Assembly (NCBI RefSeq): GCF_940670685.1
Contig: NZ_OW711693.1
Span: forward strand, 2,108,001-2,172,000
Origin: Anaeropeptidivorans aminofermentans
GTDB lineage: Bacteria > Bacillota > Clostridia > Lachnospirales > UBA5962
Length of the DNA: 64,000 nt
Direction of reading: 5' to 3'
The notes under the pieces were generated by a model. That model worked only from the letters and a program-made list of their open reading frames with translations. It was not told the DNA's origin and searched no databases. Each line of letters starts with the position of its first letter. Position 1 is the first letter of the stretch. The translations under genes and the position numbers were made by a program. This document shows, one piece after another, positions 60,607-64,000 of the stretch.

Positions 60607-62580
60607 ATGTCAAACAAAAAAAACAGCTACGACAATGAAAGCATTACCTCCCTGAAAGGGGCCGACAGAGTTCGGAAACGGCCTTCGGTTATATTTGGCT
60701 CCGACGGCATTGAAGGCTGCCAGCATTCCGTATTTGAAATTCTTTCAAACTCATTGGACGAGGCAAGAGAAGGCTTTGGTAATCTCATTGAAGTAAAAAG
60801 ATTTAAGGACCATTCCATAGAAATTATAGATCATGCCAGAGGCATCCCCGTTGATTTTAACCAGAACGAAAACAAATACAATTGGGAGCTTGTTTTTTGT
60901 GAGCTTTACGCCGGAGGAAAATATAAAAATAACGAAGACTCAAGCTATGCCTATTCTTTGGGGCTTAACGGCCTTGGCCTTTGCGCCACCCAGTATTCAA
61001 GTGAATACATGGACGTAATGGTTTTAAGAGACGGCTATGAATACAGCCTTCACTTTGAAAAGGGAGAAAATGTCGGCGGTCTTTTAAAAGAAAGGACAAG
61101 CCGTAAAGAAACGGGCAGCAGAATAAAATGGCGGCCTGACCTTGAAGTCTTTACGGATATTAATATCCCTTTAAGCTATTACCTTGATATTCTTAAAAAG
61201 CAGGCTATTGTGAATCCTAATGTAAAATTAACCCTTTTTGACGAGGAATCCGGCGAAAATTTTGTTTTTCTTTATGAAAAAGGCATTAGTGACTACATTA
61301 ATGAAATTTCCGAGGGTACCTCTTTTACAGAGCCTAAATATATTTCAGACAGTGCTACGGGAAAAGACAGAGAAGATAAGCCTGAATATAAGTTTAAGTA
61401 TGAGCTTGTTTTCAGCTTCAGCAATCAGAAAAGCCTCATGGAATATTATCATAATTCAAGCTTTCTTGAATACGGCGGTTCTCCTGATAAAGCAATCCGC
61501 TCTTCTTTTTTATCTGCCATAGATAATTATATAAAAACGAATAATTTATATAAAAAAGATGAGAAAAAAATCATTTTTCCCGATATAGAAGATAGCCTTG
61601 TGCTTGTCTGCAATTCCTTTTCTACGATAACCAGCTATGAAAATCAGACGAAAAAGGCAATAAATAATAAATTTATTCAGGATTACCTTACTTCAAGCCT
61701 GAAATCTGCCCTTGAAATATACTTTATAGAAAATAAAGCAGAAGCCGATAAAATAGCAAATCAGGTGCTTATTAACAAAAGAAGCCGTGAAACGGCAGAA
61801 AAAGCAAGGATTACCCTAAAAAAGAAGCTCACGGGAAGCCTTGATATTAATAACAGAGTGGAAAAATTCGTAGACTGCCGTACGAAAGATGTAAACCGGA
61901 AGGAGCTTTATATTGTAGAAGGGGATTCCGCTTTGGGTGCCTGCAAATTAGGCAGAGATTCGGAGTTTCAGGCAATCATGCCTGTAAGAGGGAAAATACT
62001 TAACTGCCTGAAGGCCAACTATGATAAAATATTCAATAGCGATATCATCACAGACCTTATTAAGGTTCTCGGCTGCGGTGTTGAAATAAAAACAAAGCAT
62101 AATAAGGATTTTAACTCCTTTGACCTTTCTCTTTTAAGATGGAATAAAATTATCATCTGTACAGATGCAGACTTTGACGGCTTCCAGATAAGGACGTTGA
62201 TTCTTACCATGCTGTACCGCCTTATGCCTACTCTTATTGAAGAGCATAAAATATTTATAGCAGAATCTCCTCTCTATGAAATTACCGGCGGTAAAAAAAC
62301 CTATTTTGCCTACAGCGAAGGAGAAAAAGCAGATATTATTAAAAAACTCGGTGGCAAATGCCATATTCAGCGTTCCAAAGGTCTCGGAGAAAATGAGCCT
62401 GAAATGATGTGGCAGACGACCATGAACCCTGAAACCAGAAAGCTTATTGCTGTTATTCCCGAGGATATTGAAAACACTCAGCGAATCTTTGATATTCTTC
62501 TTGGGGACAATTTAAAAGGCCGTAAGGATTTTATAGAGGAATTCGGCCATAAATATATTGATATGACTGAAATCGTCTAG
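60607..62580 (+). CDS. parE: Type II topoisomerase subunit B, divergent ParE-like
   Basis: The ATPase subunit of a type II topoisomerase, 657 residues. The GHKL ATPase reads FEILSNSLDEAREG (catalytic Glu44, Asn48, Asp51), then DHARGIPVDF, and GLNGLGLCATQYSS for the lid. The TOPRIM domain has IVEGDSALGACKLGRDSEFQAI and TDADFDGFQIRTL, here split as EGDSALGACKLGRD and TDADFDGFQIRT. Compared with GyrB/ParE consensus (EGDSAGG, DADVDGAHI) these are altered. It pairs with the parC-like gene 287 bp downstream. The start ATG follows ATAGGTGAT. A standard gyrB would be elsewhere; I call it ParE-like because it is shorter and divergent. Confidence 0.85.
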   Translation: MSNKKNSYDNESITSLKGADRVRKRPSVIFGSDGIEGCQHSVFEILSNSLDEAREGFGNLIEVKRFKDHSIEIIDHARGIPVDFNQNENKYNWELVFCELYAGGKYKNNEDSSYAYSLGLNGLGLCATQYSSEYMDVMVLRDGYEYSLHFEKGENVGGLLKERTSRKETGSRIKWRPDLEVFTDINIPLSYYLDILKKQAIVNPNVKLTLFDEESGENFVFLYEKGISDYINEISEGTSFTEPKYISDSATGKDREDKPEYKFKYELVFSFSNQKSLMEYYHNSSFLEYGGSPDKAIRSSFLSAIDNYIKTNNLYKKDEKKIIFPDIEDSLVLVCNSFSTITSYENQTKKAINNKFIQDYLTSSLKSALEIYFIENKAEADKIANQVLINKRSRETAEKARITLKKKLTGSLDINNRVEKFVDCRTKDVNRKELYIVEGDSALGACKLGRDSEFQAIMPVRGKILNCLKANYDKIFNSDIITDLIKVLGCGVEIKTKHNKDFNSFDLSLLRWNKIIICTDADFDGFQIRTLILTMLYRLMPTLIEEHKIFIAESPLYEITGGKKTYFAYSEGEKADIIKKLGGKCHIQRSKGLGENEPEMMWQTTMNPETRKLIAVIPEDIENTQRIFDILLGDNLKGRKDFIEEFGHKYIDMTEIV

Positions 62581-62607
62581 CCATGTGCTTTATAATTTTC
62601 CCGCCTG

Positions 62608-62730
62608 CTATAAAGATAGTTAACAAAACCGTATATTCATACGGACCTGAAAGACACTTTATTTAGAAAACAGAGCAGCTTTTAACGAATAGGCTTTTGT
62701 TACTTCTTTATAAGAAATTTGCTTTAATTA
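62608..62730 (-). repeat. Family 1 repeat between parE-like and parC-like genes
   Basis: A diverged reverse-oriented copy of about 123 bp. AACAAAACCGTATATTCAT, GAATAGGCTTTTGTTAC and AAGAAATTTGCTTTAAT match the family. It separates the two topoisomerase subunit genes and would be in their shared transcript. Confidence 0.65.
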
Positions 62731-62867
62731 TAAAGGGATATTCATCTAAAAGTGATTTACAGGTTCCTTGCTGTATCATTTTTTATCTTTGCAGAATACA
62801 GATGACTTATTTAAGTTTACCCTATTCATTCTGCATTTTAAACATATGCAAAAACCGGAGGTCTTAA

Positions 62868-64000
62868 ATGACTAAAAAACCAACAAATGTGAATGCTGAT
62901 GCCAATGTAATAAAACAAAATATCACTCACGTTCTTGAATCCAATTATATGCCCTATACCATGAGCGTCATCGTATCAAGGGCCATCCCTGAAATAGACG
63001 GTTTTAAGCCTGCCCATAGAAAGCTCCTTTATACCATGTATAAAATGGGGCTTTTAAAAGGCGGAAGAAGGAAGTCTGCAGATGTTGTGGGCCAAACCAT
63101 GCAATTAAATCCCCACGGAGATGCCAGCATATACGAAACCATGGTAAGGCTCACGAGGGGCTATGATGCTCTTCTCCATCCTTTTGTAGATTCCAAGGGC
63201 AATTTCGGTAAGGTATATTCAAGGGATATGGCCTATGCTGCAAGCAGGTATACGGAAGTAAAGCTTGCAGACATATGCAGTGAGATATTTTTTGATATTG
63301 ATAAAAATACAGTTGATTTTATAGATAATTATAACGGCACAATGAAGGAGCCGGTGCTTCTTCCCACAACATTTCCAAACCTTCTTGTTACCCCGAATCA
63401 GGGGATTGCCGTAGGGATGGCCAGCAGTATTGCAAGCTTTAATTTAAAAGAAGTATGCACGGCAACCATAGAATATATCAAAGATAAAAACACAGATTTA
63501 AAAAAGCATCTTTTAGGTCCTGATTTTTCAACCGGCGGCCAGCTGATCTATAACGAAGAAGAAATAGATAAAATATATAAAACAGGCCGGGGCGGTTTCA
63601 AGCTAAGGGCAAAATACAGATATGACAAGAAGAACTCCTGCATTGAAATATATGAAATACCCTACACAACCACGCAGGAAGCCATATGCGATAAAATTAT
63701 TACCCTCGTTAAATCCGGAAAAATAAAAGAAATTACGGAAGTCCGTGACGAAACCGATTTAAAGGGCCTAAAAATTGCCCTTGATATAAGAAAAAGTGCA
63801 GACCCTGATACCTTAATGCAAAAGCTTTTTGCAATGACTCCCCTTGTAGATACCTTTAGCTGTAATTTTAATATTCTTATTAACGGCAGGCCCAAAACCA
63901 TGGGAATAGCCGAAATCCTTGACGAATGGATTATTTTCAGAACAGAATGCATTCGGAAACAGCTAAACTATGATATCAAAAAAACCGAAGAAAAATTACA
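62868..64000 (+). CDS. parC: Type II topoisomerase subunit A, ParC-like (3' end outside window)
   Basis: The DNA-cleaving subunit partnering the upstream ParE-like protein. The start is ATG 62868 behind CCGGAGGTC. The N-terminal GyrA/ParC winged-helix domain is clear: MPYTMSVIVSRAIPEIDG, then KPAHRKLLYTMYKMG. The quinolone-region motif reads QLNPHGDASIYE, where GyrA usually has YHPHGDSAVYD. The catalytic Tyr is Y128 in AASRYTEVK, and TFPNLLVTPNQGIAVGMAS follows. About 377 codons are in the window; the beta-pinwheel C-terminal end is missing. Confidence 0.9.
   Translation, partial: MTKKPTNVNADANVIKQNITHVLESNYMPYTMSVIVSRAIPEIDGFKPAHRKLLYTMYKMGLLKGGRRKSADVVGQTMQLNPHGDASIYETMVRLTRGYDALLHPFVDSKGNFGKVYSRDMAYAASRYTEVKLADICSEIFFDIDKNTVDFIDNYNGTMKEPVLLPTTFPNLLVTPNQGIAVGMASSIASFNLKEVCTATIEYIKDKNTDLKKHLLGPDFSTGGQLIYNEEEIDKIYKTGRGGFKLRAKYRYDKKNSCIEIYEIPYTTTQEAICDKIITLVKSGKIKEITEVRDETDLKGLKIALDIRKSADPDTLMQKLFAMTPLVDTFSCNFNILINGRPKTMGIAEILDEWIIFRTECIRKQLNYDIKKTEEKL

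Overview
The window is low-GC, densely coded chromosomal DNA from an anaerobic member of the Clostridia (Bacillota). The evidence is the 16S rRNA at 48040-49560, AT-rich spacers, AGGAGG-type ribosome binding sites with frequent TTG/GTG starts, and Firmicute gene clusters: miaB-ylbF-mutS-mutL, murB-rapZ-whiA-crh with hprK, and mltG-trmR-trhP. I would guess a Lachnospirales-like lineage, but the 16S should be placed by alignment. No prophage, CRISPR array or conjugative element is visible.

Layout. 1-6.3 kb (minus strand): mismatch repair and tRNA modification (mutL, cut by the window edge; mutS; a YlbF-family protein; miaB). 6.8-14 kb (minus): carbon-signalling and cell-envelope genes (an HPr/Crh-like protein without the catalytic His, whiA, rapZ, murB, a Nudix hydrolase, hprK), then uvrC. 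14.5-21 kb: an orphan substrate-binding protein, a small kinase-like ATPase, an M20 peptidase, a MATE exporter and a DEDDh exonuclease, then a 61-62 bp tandem repeat and tRNA-Ser(GCU). 21.7-29.3 kb: a drug-efflux neighbourhood with an acetyltransferase, a Mef-like MFS exporter behind a 7-codon leader ORF and two terminator hairpins, a MITE-like element, and a MarR-controlled heterodimeric ABC exporter. 29.6-37.5 kb: tgt-yajC, pxpABC (5-oxoproline use), an M17 aminopeptidase and D-serine dehydratase.

37.8-43.6 kb (minus): a five-gene Opp/Nik-type ABC importer preceded by a cobalamin riboswitch and terminator, which suggests that cobalt or a corrinoid is the cargo. 43.7-50.5 kb (minus): an ImmA/XRE pair, rnr, secG, tRNA-Tyr(GUA), 5S rRNA, 16S rRNA (no 23S between or directly after them) and trmB. 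50.8-54.8 kb: a Crp/Fnr regulator with a 51-residue companion, ferritin, and a secreted beta-propeller protein. 55 kb: an IS200-type insertion sequence. 56-59 kb (minus): mltG-trmR-trhP. 59.5-64 kb: a small P-loop protein, then a divergent type II topoisomerase pair (parE-like, and parC-like cut by the edge).

The most striking feature not explained by genes is a set of short palindromic repeats of about 100-140 bp that fill almost every long spacer. At least three families share the terminus TATAGTAAATTT, occur in both orientations, and in two places are nested inside one another (11812-12139 and 43015-43311). They look like non-autonomous mobile elements (MITEs). Other points of interest are the macrolide-type attenuator, the riboswitch-controlled Opp transporter, the 16S-5S operon without 23S, and an HPr-like protein with Glu in place of the active-site His.
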